64,000 nt of DNA from Blastopirellula sp. J2-11. Its GTDB lineage: Bacteria > Planctomycetota > Planctomycetia > Pirellulales > Pirellulaceae. This document shows, in pieces, positions 35,070 through 43,666 of the stretch. The DNA is taken from positions 5,394,001-5,458,000 of the forward strand of contig NZ_CP097384.1 in the NCBI RefSeq assembly GCF_024584705.1, read 5' to 3'. A program made the position numbers and the translations under genes. Positions within the stretch are counted from its first letter, which is position 1, and every line of letters starts with the position of its first letter. Under the pieces are notes generated by a model that saw only the letters and a program-made list of their open reading frames with translations, did no database searches and was not told where the DNA came from.

Positions 35070-35111
35070 CGGATGTCGCCGGAATGCAGTCCCGACGACA
35101 TCCGTTTTTTT
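35070..35111 (+). terminator. Rho-independent terminator of nrdJ
   Basis: 9-bp stem CGGATGTCG (35070-35078) / CGACATCCG (35096-35104) followed by seven T residues (35105-35111). Confidence 0.88.
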
Positions 35112-35137
35112 ATGCGCTACGCGTTAGCGGCAAATGA

Positions 35138-35174
35138 AGCGAGCGTGTGCTTTCCCGGCATATTCACGCTCGCT
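35138..35174 (-). terminator. Probable terminator of the alcohol dehydrogenase gene
   Basis: Perfect 10-bp stem AGCGAGCGTG (35138-35147) / CACGCTCGCT (35165-35174), 39 nt after the stop of the minus-strand dehydrogenase gene. The T-run on the minus strand is weak (TTCATTTG), so termination efficiency is uncertain. Confidence 0.55.
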
Positions 35175-35212
35175 TGGGGATAACTTGTTGATCGTGTCTG
35201 GATCACTTCTGG

Positions 35213-36235
35213 CTAATTCGCGATATCGTTTTCCAGCACGATGCGGTAACGCGCCTTACCCGCCTTCAGATGCTCGAGAGCGTCGTTGACCTTCGACATG
35301 GGGAAGGTCTCGGTCTGCGGGGCAATCTTGTGACGCGCGCAAAAATCGAGCATCTTGGCGATCGTCGTGGGACTTCCGATCGGTGAACCGCAAACCGATC
35401 GCTGGGCCATAATAATCGACATCGCCGGAATTGGAATCGGCTCAAGCACGGCGCCGACAACCATCAGTTTTCCCTTAGGCGCTAGAGCGTTCAAGATCAC
35501 CGGCCAGTCGAGCGAAACGTTGACGGTCGAGAGGATATAGTCGAGCGAGCCGGCCAACTTCGACATCGCGTCAGAATCGCGCGAATTCACGACGTTGTGT
35601 GCGCCCAGTTGCAGCGCTTCTTCGCGCTTCGAATCGCTGGATGTGAACGCGGTTACTTCACATCCCCATTTGTTGGCGAACTGCAGCGCCATGTGGCCGA
35701 GGCCGCCGATACCAATCACGCCGATTCGATGCATCGGCAGCAAGCCGTATTGCAACATCGGATTGAAGACCGTCACGCCGCCGCAAAACAGCGGGCCAGC
35801 ATCCGCCGCTTCCAACGAATCTGGGAGCGGGATCGCGAACTGCCAATCGCAGCGCACACGATCTGCAAAGCCCCCATGACGCCCGACGATGGTCGCCGCA
35901 GACTGGGCGCACAGGTTATGATCTCCCCCCATGCACTGCGGGCACGACATGCAACTGCCTGCTTGCCAACCAACGCCGACGCGCTGGCCGATTTTCAGCC
36001 CTTTGACTTGCGATCCCATCGCGGCGACAACGCCAGACGCTTCGTGTCCAGGAACCAGGGGAAACGCGGTCATTCCCCACTCGTTCTCCACCATCGATAA
36101 GTCAGAATGGCAAATGCCGCAGTGCGTGACAGCGACCTCGACCTGATTGTCGAGCAACGGGCCGGGATCGTATTCAAATGGTTCTAGCGGTGCGCCGGCG
36201 GAATGCGCAGCGAAAGCATGAATCACATCAGACAT
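35213..36235 (-). CDS. Zinc-dependent alcohol dehydrogenase (NAD(P)-dependent, MDR family)
   Basis: 340 residues. Catalytic zinc ligands appear as Cys39 (THCGICHSDL) and His64 (VPGHEASG). Structural zinc is bound by Cys95, Cys98, Cys101 and Cys109 (SCMSCPQCMGGDHNLC). The Rossmann motif is GVIGIGGLGHMALQFANKWG. The MLDFCARHKIAP and TETFPMSKVNDALEHLKAGKARYRIVL end is typical of the cinnamyl-alcohol/YahK subgroup, which reduces aldehydes with NADPH. ATG 36235 has AGGAGAG upstream. It is alone between nrdJ and the DUF1552 pair. Confidence 0.92.
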   Translation of the reverse strand: MSDVIHAFAAHSAGAPLEPFEYDPGPLLDNQVEVAVTHCGICHSDLSMVENEWGMTAFPLVPGHEASGVVAAMGSQVKGLKIGQRVGVGWQAGSCMSCPQCMGGDHNLCAQSAATIVGRHGGFADRVRCDWQFAIPLPDSLEAADAGPLFCGGVTVFNPMLQYGLLPMHRIGVIGIGGLGHMALQFANKWGCEVTAFTSSDSKREEALQLGAHNVVNSRDSDAMSKLAGSLDYILSTVNVSLDWPVILNALAPKGKLMVVGAVLEPIPIPAMSIIMAQRSVCGSPIGSPTTIAKMLDFCARHKIAPQTETFPMSKVNDALEHLKAGKARYRIVLENDIAN

Positions 36236-36373
36236 AGGAAATTCTCTCCTGGTCAATTTTGGGCGAATCCAAAACAAGCGGCGGCAATGAACCAGACGAT
36301 TCAGCCGCGATGCGACACTATTGGATATTCACCTAAGCGATGACGCAGGACAATCCCCCAAAATCGACCAGGA

Positions 36374-37711
36374 TTACGCTAACAACTGCTCGATCGGTCC
36401 CGATGAATCAGAGAAATGCTTCGCCGGCGAACCAACGGCCTGTAACATCGTCAGCAACAAGTTGGCCATCGGATTATCGCGCGTCGATGCGATGTGCTGC
36501 CCTTGCTTCCATCGCCCACCGGCTTTTCCGCCTACCAACAGCGGCAGATCGTGGGGGCTATGCGAATTGCCGTCGCGCAGAGCCGAACCAAACAGGATGG
36601 CGCTGTTGTCGAGGACGTTGCCTTCCCCTTCCGGAATCGAACGAAGTTTTTCCAGGAGATAGACGTACTGGGCGACGTGCCACTTGGCGATCCGTTCGTA
36701 CTGCGCCAATTTCTCCTCTTTCCCCTGGTGGTGCGACAGTTCGTGATGCGCGCCTTCGACGCCGTCAAGAAAGGAGAAATTGATCGAGCTGACCGAATTG
36801 CCAAACATAAACGTGCAGACACGCGTGATGTCAGCCTCAAACGCCAACGCAATCATGTCCAGCATCAACCGCGTCCGTTCGACATGATCTTTCGGATTTC
36901 CGGCGGGAGCGGTTCGACTGGAGAAGTCAACCTTGGATTGCCACGCGTTTTGCGACGTCGACTCGATCATCTCCAACCGCTTCTCCAGCGAACGGACCGA
37001 CTCCAGATATTGCTCCAAGCGATGACGATCATTGCTTCCCAATTTGTTGCGCAGCGAACTGGCGTCTTCGTTGACACGATCCAACAGCGGGCGGTTCGAG
37101 CGTCCTTCCGCTCTGCCGCTGGCGATCAGCGTCATCCGATCAAACGCCAGACGAGGATTAATCTCTTTCGCCAACGGCTGCGTCGGCGTTCGCCACGCGA
37201 TGTGAGCGCCATAGACGCGGGTATAGCCGACCGTACCATCTACGCCGGAGCTGACCGGTTCGGTCCCCAGTTCCATCGACGGCAGCGGCGTGTATTTGCC
37301 GAGCAGTTCGGCGGCGATCTGGTCGGCTGATCGGCCGCCGCTATTGAGATTGACGCCGGTTGTCTTCGTAATCGTCGTGCCTGTCAGCCAGGCGGCGTCT
37401 TTCACATAGTGACCGTCGCCGGTGTTTGCACTGGCTTCGTTCCACAAGCCTGACACGACCGAGACGTCGTCTTTCACGCTCGCCAACGGTTCTAGCTGTC
37501 TCGGCAACGAGTATCCGGCGCCGGTCTCTGTCGGCGTCCAAACTTCCTGGCGCACGCCGTTCGGAAAGAAGAGCGCCGCAAAACGTAGCGGAATATCCCC
37601 AGCGGGAGCGCCGGCGGCGGCGGCCGGCCCCATCGCTTCAAGCCAAGGCAACGCCAGTGCGGCGCCTGCACCGCGCAACACGGTTCTGCGAGTTATTCTT
37701 GGCTTCTTCAT
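36374..37711 (-). CDS. DUF1552 protein with Tat signal
   Basis: 445 residues. The N-terminus ITRRTVLRGAGAALALPWLEAMG is a twin-arginine signal, so the folded protein is exported. The body matches DUF1552 (FAALFFPNGVRQEVWTPTETGAGYSLPRQLEPLASVKDDVSVVSGL; GYTRVYGAHIAWRTPTQPLAKEINPRLAFDRM; VEGAHHELSHHQGKEEKLAQYERIAKWHVAQYVYLLEKLRS). It overlaps the DUF1592 gene by 4 nt. These pairs occur many times in planctomycete genomes, possibly in breakdown of complex glycans. Function is not established. Confidence 0.88.
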   Translation of the reverse strand: MKKPRITRRTVLRGAGAALALPWLEAMGPAAAAGAPAGDIPLRFAALFFPNGVRQEVWTPTETGAGYSLPRQLEPLASVKDDVSVVSGLWNEASANTGDGHYVKDAAWLTGTTITKTTGVNLNSGGRSADQIAAELLGKYTPLPSMELGTEPVSSGVDGTVGYTRVYGAHIAWRTPTQPLAKEINPRLAFDRMTLIASGRAEGRSNRPLLDRVNEDASSLRNKLGSNDRHRLEQYLESVRSLEKRLEMIESTSQNAWQSKVDFSSRTAPAGNPKDHVERTRLMLDMIALAFEADITRVCTFMFGNSVSSINFSFLDGVEGAHHELSHHQGKEEKLAQYERIAKWHVAQYVYLLEKLRSIPEGEGNVLDNSAILFGSALRDGNSHSPHDLPLLVGGKAGGRWKQGQHIASTRDNPMANLLLTMLQAVGSPAKHFSDSSGPIEQLLA

Positions 37712-39636
37712 GGGGTGACTCTCTTATGACGAAAGGGTTCGCTCGTCACAATGGCGAGCACCAGTTCTTGGGATCGATATTCATTTGCCTGCAACCGCTC
37801 AACGATCGATTCGACCGTCGCGACATCGCTCGCCTGCAGTCCACGAGCCAAAGCGTAGCCAAGCATTTTTTGAGTCAGGTGACGGACGAACTGCTCTTTA
37901 TTTTCCAGCAAGTATTTCTTGAGTCCCGCTTGGCCGTCGATCTGTTCACCATTTGGCAAGATCGCCAGCGGATCAATCTTGCCCCCGTCGTCTTTGTCGC
38001 GCCAACGACCGATCTCGTTGAAGTTCTCCAACGCGAATCCGATCGGATCGATCCGATCATGGCAAGTCGCGCAGGACGGATTGGCCCGATGCTGTTCTAG
38101 GCGCGCTCGCAACGTGAGCGCCTGGGCCACTTCTTTCGATTCTTCGAGCGGCGGCACATTGGCTGGCGGTGGAGGAAGCTCGACTCCCAGCAGCTTGTCT
38201 AACACCCAGACGCCGCGAAGCACCGGACTGCTGCGGCGGGGATATGAGGCGACCGCCATGACGCCGCCTGCTCCTAGGATACCGCCGCGATACTGATATT
38301 CATCAGGTAGCGCATAACGCTGCAGTCGCGAGTTGAACTCTCCTTTCAACTTGCCGCGGTCGATCTTATAGATCTCACAAAGCTCGTTATTGAGAATGGT
38401 CCAATCGGCGTCGATCAGGCTCAATAGACTCTCATTCTCTTTCAGCATTGACTCAAAGGCCGCAACCGGCTGATCACGCAACGCCGCGATATGCTGGTCT
38501 TGCAGCGAGGGGTGCAACTCATGATCGATTTGCTTTGAGCGTCCCAGGTCGGCGGTCCCTAGCCATTGCCCCACAAAATGGGTGAGCGAATCATTGAGAT
38601 GAGTCCCTTTTTCCTGGATCATCCGCATCGTCTGGCGCCGGAGTTCTTCTGGATCTTGCAACTTGCCGGCGGAAGCCGCTTCGCGCAGTTTTTGATCGGG
38701 GGTCGTCGCCCAGAGAAAGTAACTGAGCCGCGACGCCAACTCATGATTGGTAAGCGGAACCGACTTATGGGGTTCGCTCGGCGCGTCCTCGATGAGGAAC
38801 AGGAAATTGGGTGAAATTAACACGCCGCGCAGCGCGTAAAAACAGGCCGATTCAAAATCGAGTCCCGACTCGCGGGCCTCGTCGTACGTTAGGACGATCG
38901 CAGCGACTTCCTCGTCGGTCGCCGGCCGCCGAAAGGCGCGATTCGCAAATTCATGGAGGTTTCGCCGAGCCGCTTCCTGCTCTGATAGTTTGTCACTGGG
39001 CCGTTGGCGCAATATTCGATTTCGCGATTGAGAATCGTGGGCGGCGTAGTCGAGCGCGGCTGTCGCCGCTTCGACATATTTCTCGGCATGGATCGGCGAG
39101 ATAATCAGCGTCTCGCTGGCGTTATTAAAACCTTCGCCTCCGGCCGGATCTTGCGGCAGACCATTGCCGGCGTCGAAATGAATCCCCAGTAAGTCACGAA
39201 TGGTATTGGAATATTCATGCGCGGCCATCCGGCGAAAAAGCGGCGGGCCCGCGAGTTCTCCTTGCTGGCGAATCGCGTCTCGCGTCGCTTGCTTAATCCA
39301 ATCCACCAGTTGCAGCCGGGCCGCGCTATCCATCGGCTCCGCATCATTGGGCGGCATCGAGTGATCAGCCAATCGCTGCCGCAGTTTCATCCACTCTTCA
39401 TAGTGGGTCCCGAGCGCGCTCAAATCGGCAATCTTGCTCAGGGAAAAGCCCCCCTCCCCTTCCGAACCACCATGGCAGTCTGCACACGAAGTCTCCAGCA
39501 ACTTTTGGGCGGCGGAAAAATCAATGCGGGGCGATTCTTCCGCCATCACCCGAGCGACGCTGATTATCACGATCAGCCCGGCAAACGCCGCGGCGCGAAC
39601 AACGCCAAATGGGATAAGGGAAGTATAAAGGTGCAT
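37708..39636 (-). CDS. PSCyt/DUF1587-DUF1592-DUF1588-DUF1585 cytochrome-like protein
   Basis: 642 residues. A signal peptide at ATG 39636 (FGVVRAAAFAGLIVIISVARVMA) leads to a heme c site CADCH (Cys51, Cys54, His55). Then come planctomycete domains in the usual order: RRMAAHEYSNTIRDLLGIHFDAGN (DUF1587), the DUF1592 part, PRRSSPVLRGVWVLDKLLGVELPPPPANVPPLEE (DUF1588), a second CATCH heme-type motif, and a terminal DUF1585 segment (LTQKMLGYALARGLQASDVATVESIVERL). It would be a periplasmic electron-carrying protein. ATGA overlap with the DUF1552 gene shows a fixed pair. Confidence 0.9.
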   Translation of the reverse strand: MHLYTSLIPFGVVRAAAFAGLIVIISVARVMAEESPRIDFSAAQKLLETSCADCHGGSEGEGGFSLSKIADLSALGTHYEEWMKLRQRLADHSMPPNDAEPMDSAARLQLVDWIKQATRDAIRQQGELAGPPLFRRMAAHEYSNTIRDLLGIHFDAGNGLPQDPAGGEGFNNASETLIISPIHAEKYVEAATAALDYAAHDSQSRNRILRQRPSDKLSEQEAARRNLHEFANRAFRRPATDEEVAAIVLTYDEARESGLDFESACFYALRGVLISPNFLFLIEDAPSEPHKSVPLTNHELASRLSYFLWATTPDQKLREAASAGKLQDPEELRRQTMRMIQEKGTHLNDSLTHFVGQWLGTADLGRSKQIDHELHPSLQDQHIAALRDQPVAAFESMLKENESLLSLIDADWTILNNELCEIYKIDRGKLKGEFNSRLQRYALPDEYQYRGGILGAGGVMAVASYPRRSSPVLRGVWVLDKLLGVELPPPPANVPPLEESKEVAQALTLRARLEQHRANPSCATCHDRIDPIGFALENFNEIGRWRDKDDGGKIDPLAILPNGEQIDGQAGLKKYLLENKEQFVRHLTQKMLGYALARGLQASDVATVESIVERLQANEYRSQELVLAIVTSEPFRHKRVTP

Positions 39637-39922
39637 ACGGATAGACTTTGGTCGCGAGTATGGCAATGGCTTGCAATCTCGACGACACAGCGGGTGGGCA
39701 AACGGGCGGAATCTGGGGAATTCCAGCGGAAGGAGAGCATCTCTATTGTCTATGCGTCCCCATTTTCGTCAATAGTTTTGTAGGCACGAACGGGGGGATC
39801 GTTTGGCAATAAGAGAGGCTCGTGGCTGGGGTTATGACGACTGCGGCAAGCTAGCAGGAAAGCGGAAGTAAGTCGACTTTTGGCAGGGTTGTAAAATTGG
39901 AAAGGACGGGAAATCATCACGA

Positions 39923-41563
39923 CTACGAAGAGCCCAGCATCTGCAGCCCTTGCTTGGCCGTTTGAACTTCGTCGTAGAGCTTTGGATGCTGATCGTAGAG
40001 GGAGATGATCCGGCGATAAATCAACCGGGCCTGCTCGCGCTCCCCTTTGCTGATCGCCTTCTCGGCAAGATCGAGGTACTCGTCCACCGACAAGACTTCG
40101 ACATCCGCTTCCACCTTGCGATGACGCAGCTTTTCCAACTCTTGCTGAGCGATCAGAAAGTAGGGGCGTTCTTCTCGCGAGCCAGGGTGTAGTTGAGCGA
40201 TCATCGCATCGTAACGTTCCCAAGCTCCTAACTGACTGCCGATCGCCTCCCGATTGCGTGCCGCCGCCAACATCGCTTCGCCGGCGTTGCTATAGTCGCG
40301 ACCATGCCCCCGCTCTTTATTGCGCAAGCGAGCTTCTGCATTTCGAATCCAGATTTGATCAAGATAAACTTGGGCTTCGGCGGCAAGTTCGGTGTCTGGG
40401 TATTTCTCGACAAGCGGTAACAGGTAGGTTTCTTCGGCTCGCTTCCAGTCGGTCTCATTCTCTGTCTTCATCAGTGCAGCGCCGCGATCGAACATCTGCT
40501 GCTCTGACATCGGCAGAAACGAGAAGCCGATGATCGCGAAGATCAACAATAGGCACGCAAGCAGAAACCAAGCACGCTCGTAGAACGGCCCCAAGGGACC
40601 TTGCGATTTCTTTTTCTTGAGTAATCGCTTGGCGTCTTCTTTGGCGACGCCGGTTTCGATGTTGCTATTGCGGCCGGCGTTGCCAACCACGGCATGTTCC
40701 AGCGAACTGGTCCCGGCGGCTACCGCCGAGCGAGTTTCTCGCAGCGCCGATGCGACCGCTTCCATCGATGCGATCCGTTTCGCCGGGTCGATCTCAATCA
40801 TCTGCATGATGACGCGATCAAGCCAAATCGGACAATCGAGGGCCAAACTTGCAACACGCGGCGCTTCAATCGCAAATCGAGCAACCGATCCCGGGGCGTC
40901 ATCTTCCTGAAGCGGAAACGGAACACGTCCCGAAAGTGCGCGATACAGAATACAACCCAGCGAGAAAATATCGCTGCGCGTATCCAGGTCCGCTTGCGGA
41001 TCAAACTGTTCTGGCGCGAGATATTGCTGGTTCTCCAGCGTCGGTTCGGCCATCGGTTCTTTGCTCCAAGCGACGCCGGCCCAAAAATTGGTCAGCTTCA
41101 CTTCGAGCGGCAGATCGGGGTGCTTTAAACCTTCGCCGGCTAACAACACGCAACAAGGATTCAGACGCAGATGACAGACGCCGCGCGAGTGGGCGAATTC
41201 CATCCCAGCGCAGATCTGTTGGGCGATATCGAGAACGACGCCCCAGAGCATCGTCATCCGGTCATCCATAAACTGAGCGAACGATTCTCCCTCGACCAAT
41301 TCCATCGCCAGAAACGCGGTCGATTCGTCGATGCCGGCGCCGTAGCAGCGGACAATATTCGGGTGATTCAGCTTGCGAAGAAGTTCGCTGCGCGCCTGCA
41401 ATTGCTTGCGACCCACCGGATCCGCCGCATAGCGAGCCGGTAAGATTTGAATCGCTGCTTGGCGATGCTGCTTGAGATGAACGGCCCGAAAAATCTCGGT
41501 GTCATGTCGACGGTCGAGTCGGTTCTCCAGCGCAAAAGGGCCTAGTCTTGAGAGTGTTACCAT
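39923..41563 (-). CDS. Membrane-bound protein-kinase-like pseudokinase with TPR-like tail
   Basis: 546 residues. Residues 8-280 have the serine/threonine kinase layout (HPNIVRCYGAGID, LAMELVEGESFAQFM, YLAPEQF, DTRSDIFSLGCILYRALSGRVPF). Key residues are missing: the VAIK lysine is Gln39 (AAIQIL), HRD is HLR (131-133), the following Lys and Asn are Asn135 and Cys138, and DFG is Asn159-Phe-Trp. The glycine loop is also degenerate. So it should not phosphorylate. A membrane helix (331-351, AWFLLACLLLIFAIIGFSFL) is followed by an outer part of TPR-like helices. ATG 41563 is preferred; a TTG 11 codons up is the alternative. Confidence 0.82.
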   Translation of the reverse strand: MVTLSRLGPFALENRLDRRHDTEIFRAVHLKQHRQAAIQILPARYAADPVGRKQLQARSELLRKLNHPNIVRCYGAGIDESTAFLAMELVEGESFAQFMDDRMTMLWGVVLDIAQQICAGMEFAHSRGVCHLRLNPCCVLLAGEGLKHPDLPLEVKLTNFWAGVAWSKEPMAEPTLENQQYLAPEQFDPQADLDTRSDIFSLGCILYRALSGRVPFPLQEDDAPGSVARFAIEAPRVASLALDCPIWLDRVIMQMIEIDPAKRIASMEAVASALRETRSAVAAGTSSLEHAVVGNAGRNSNIETGVAKEDAKRLLKKKKSQGPLGPFYERAWFLLACLLLIFAIIGFSFLPMSEQQMFDRGAALMKTENETDWKRAEETYLLPLVEKYPDTELAAEAQVYLDQIWIRNAEARLRNKERGHGRDYSNAGEAMLAAARNREAIGSQLGAWERYDAMIAQLHPGSREERPYFLIAQQELEKLRHRKVEADVEVLSVDEYLDLAEKAISKGEREQARLIYRRIISLYDQHPKLYDEVQTAKQGLQMLGSS

Positions 41564-41977
41564 CGTTTTCTTCAACCTCTCCCCTCCGATCGTCAAAGGG
41601 GCTCATTGCGCTTTTGAGGCAACGTTCAGGCGTCGTGGGACTTCCCGGTCGCGATCCATCGCAAACCGACGCCGGTTGTACATTATCAAGCTGGGTGTTC
41701 GGGTTACAGGCGCCCTGCCGCTATAGATAGGACGCCGCAAACAGTTCGTACGTTGCGAAATTCGGGCCAATTCTTCCAAATCCGCGGAATTTATCGCTAA
41801 CTCCTGTAATATCGTCTAGCTATTCGCCAGAAAGCGCCTCGAATTGAGAAGAACGTCTCTTCTTGAGACACGCTTCGACGTTGCTCTGTTCGCAGAACCT
41901 CCCTAGAATCAACCCGCTACACTCCGCGCAAGTTGCGGTCGAATATTAAAATTCCCCTAACTCGTTGGGAAATTGCC
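41564..41977. other. Divergent intergenic region, pseudokinase and kdsD
   Basis: 414 nt between two divergent starts. It contains the kdsD promoter (41881-41909) and an imperfect AGAAGA/TCTTCT inverted sequence near 41848-41865. The minus-strand gene has a GGAGGGGAGAGG ribosome-site-like stretch. No RNA gene or other repeat seen. Confidence 0.4.
41881..41909 (+). promoter_or_regulatory. Candidate sigma-70 promoter of the kds operon
   Basis: TTGCTC (41881-41886), 17-nt spacer, TAGAAT (41904-41909). The leader before the kdsD ATG would be about 60 nt. Confidence 0.55.
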
Positions 41978-43069
41978 ATGGATGGCGCCGCCCTACGACT
42001 GACGGCAGAAACTCCGCAGGAGGAAGTTCTGCGGTTTGGCCGCACGATTATTCAGCAAGAAGCAGACGCTCTCTCGGCAATCGCCGAGCGACTTGACGCC
42101 CGATTCTGTCACGCGCTCGATCTGGTCATGCAATGCCCCGGCGATATTATCGTCACTGGGATGGGTAAAGCAGGGCTAATTGGTCAAAAAATAGCGGCTA
42201 CGTTTGCATCGACCGGAACTCCCAGTCATTTCCTCCATCCTGCCGAAGCGATTCACGGCGACCTGGGACGAGTCGATGAGAAAGATGTCGTCCTCGCATT
42301 TTCGCAAAGTGGCGAAACCGACGAGATCGTTCGCCTGATCCCTTGTTTGAAGTCGCTGGGCGCCCAAATCGTGGCAGTCACTGCCAACGAAAACAACACG
42401 CTAGCTCGCGCAGCAAAGATCGTATTGCCGCTAGGGCCGATCGTCGAAGCCGGCGCCAATCGCCTGGCGCCCAGCACGAGCACCGCGGCGATGCTGGCCC
42501 TCGGCGACGCGCTGGCGCTCACTTGCAGCTGGCGACGCGGGTTCCGTCCTGAAGACTTTGCCCGCTATCATCCCGGCGGAAGTTTGGGACGCAAGCTGGC
42601 GCGGGTCGAAGCGGTGATGCGTCCGCTAACCGAATGTCGCATCTCACGTTGCGATCAACTCGTGCGTGATGTCTTTGTAAGCGCCTGTCGACCTGGTCGT
42701 CGCACCGGCGCTATCATGCTGGTCGACGCTCAGGGAAAGCTGGCGGGAATTTTCACCGACAGTGATCTGGCTCGTATATTTGAAACCGGCCGCACCGAAC
42801 TGCTCGATCACCCGATTTCGAGCGTGATGACCCAATCTCCCAAAACGGTAACCAGCGGCGTCCGCGTGCAAGAGGCGCTTACCGCGATCGCGAAGTCGAA
42901 GATCAGCGAACTTCCGGTGATCAACGATAGCGGTGAGCCGATCGGCATGTTAGACATCACCGATCTGGTCGACTTGGCGGCGACTTCGCCAGGCGGCGAA
43001 TCGGCGCTGGATGAGCCGGAATCGCCGTGGACCGTCCCCTTTCCGAACCAGAACGGAAGCGATGCGTAG
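41978..43069 (+). CDS. kdsD: Arabinose-5-phosphate isomerase
   Basis: 363 residues. Converts ribulose 5-phosphate to arabinose 5-phosphate, the first step toward Kdo for the LPS core. A SIS domain (IIVTGMGKAGLIGQKIAATFASTGTPSHFLHPAEAIHGDLG; LAFSQSGETDEIVRLIP) covers about 20-205. Two CBS domains follow (VEAVMRPLTECRISR; ISSVMTQSPKTVTSG). That is the KdsD/KpsF/GutQ architecture. ATG 41978 chosen; an in-frame TTG at 41933 is possible. The stop is directly followed by the kdsC ATG. Confidence 0.93.
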   Translation: MDGAALRLTAETPQEEVLRFGRTIIQQEADALSAIAERLDARFCHALDLVMQCPGDIIVTGMGKAGLIGQKIAATFASTGTPSHFLHPAEAIHGDLGRVDEKDVVLAFSQSGETDEIVRLIPCLKSLGAQIVAVTANENNTLARAAKIVLPLGPIVEAGANRLAPSTSTAAMLALGDALALTCSWRRGFRPEDFARYHPGGSLGRKLARVEAVMRPLTECRISRCDQLVRDVFVSACRPGRRTGAIMLVDAQGKLAGIFTDSDLARIFETGRTELLDHPISSVMTQSPKTVTSGVRVQEALTAIAKSKISELPVINDSGEPIGMLDITDLVDLAATSPGGESALDEPESPWTVPFPNQNGSDA

Positions 43070-43585
43070 ATGAAACTGGAAGAACGTTGCAAATCGATTG
43101 AACTGATCGTTTCCGACGTCGACGGCGTCCTTACTGACGGCGGCGTCTTGTTGGACAACGAAGGAATCGAAGCGAAGCAGTACCATATTCGTGATGGACT
43201 CGGCGTCAAAGTATGGCGGAAAGCAGGCTTTCGCTTTGGGATCATTACCGGGCGAAACTCACAAACCGTTCGCCTGCGTTCGTCAGAGCTGGGTATCGAC
43301 GTCGTGCGACAAGGAATCGACGACAAGCTGTCGGTAGCGAACGATCTGCTTGAGCAGTTTGGCCTGACAAGTCAGCAGTTCGCCTATATCGGCGACGACT
43401 TGCCTGACTTGCCGGTGGTTCGCATGGCCGGGCTCGGCGTCGCCGTCCAAGACGCGGCCGCCGAACTACGTGAAGCGGCCCACTATGTAACTCAATTACC
43501 AGGCGGACGCGGCGCCGTACGCGAACTGGTCGAACTGATTCTGAAAGCGCAAGGACGCTGGGCCGATATCGTCCGCAGTTTTTAA
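43070..43585 (+). CDS. kdsC: 3-deoxy-D-manno-octulosonate 8-phosphate phosphatase
   Basis: 171 residues, HAD superfamily, the short tetrameric KdsC type without cap. Catalytic Asp16 and Asp18 are in VSDVDGVLTDGG; other motifs are FGIITGRNSQTVRLRSSELGI (motif II/Thr region) and YIGDDLPDLPVVRMAGLGVAV (motif IV). It removes phosphate from Kdo-8-P to free Kdo. It starts at the base after the kdsD stop, so the two are translationally linked. Confidence 0.93.
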   Translation: MKLEERCKSIELIVSDVDGVLTDGGVLLDNEGIEAKQYHIRDGLGVKVWRKAGFRFGIITGRNSQTVRLRSSELGIDVVRQGIDDKLSVANDLLEQFGLTSQQFAYIGDDLPDLPVVRMAGLGVAVQDAAAELREAAHYVTQLPGGRGAVRELVELILKAQGRWADIVRSF

Positions 43586-43666
43586 CGTTCACCGCTGCAG
43601 ATCAACACGTTTCGTTTTTCTCTCAATTCAACCTTCACCATTTCGACGTAAGACGACGACAGCGCG

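Noticed and set aside
36494-37330. Open frame opposite the DUF1552 gene (278 codons, plus strand)
   Set aside because: DUF1552 with Tat signal is certain on the minus strand.
39750-40223. Minus-strand frame of 157 codons overlapping the end of the pseudokinase gene
   Set aside because: Out-of-frame shadow, Arg/Ser-rich; no support.
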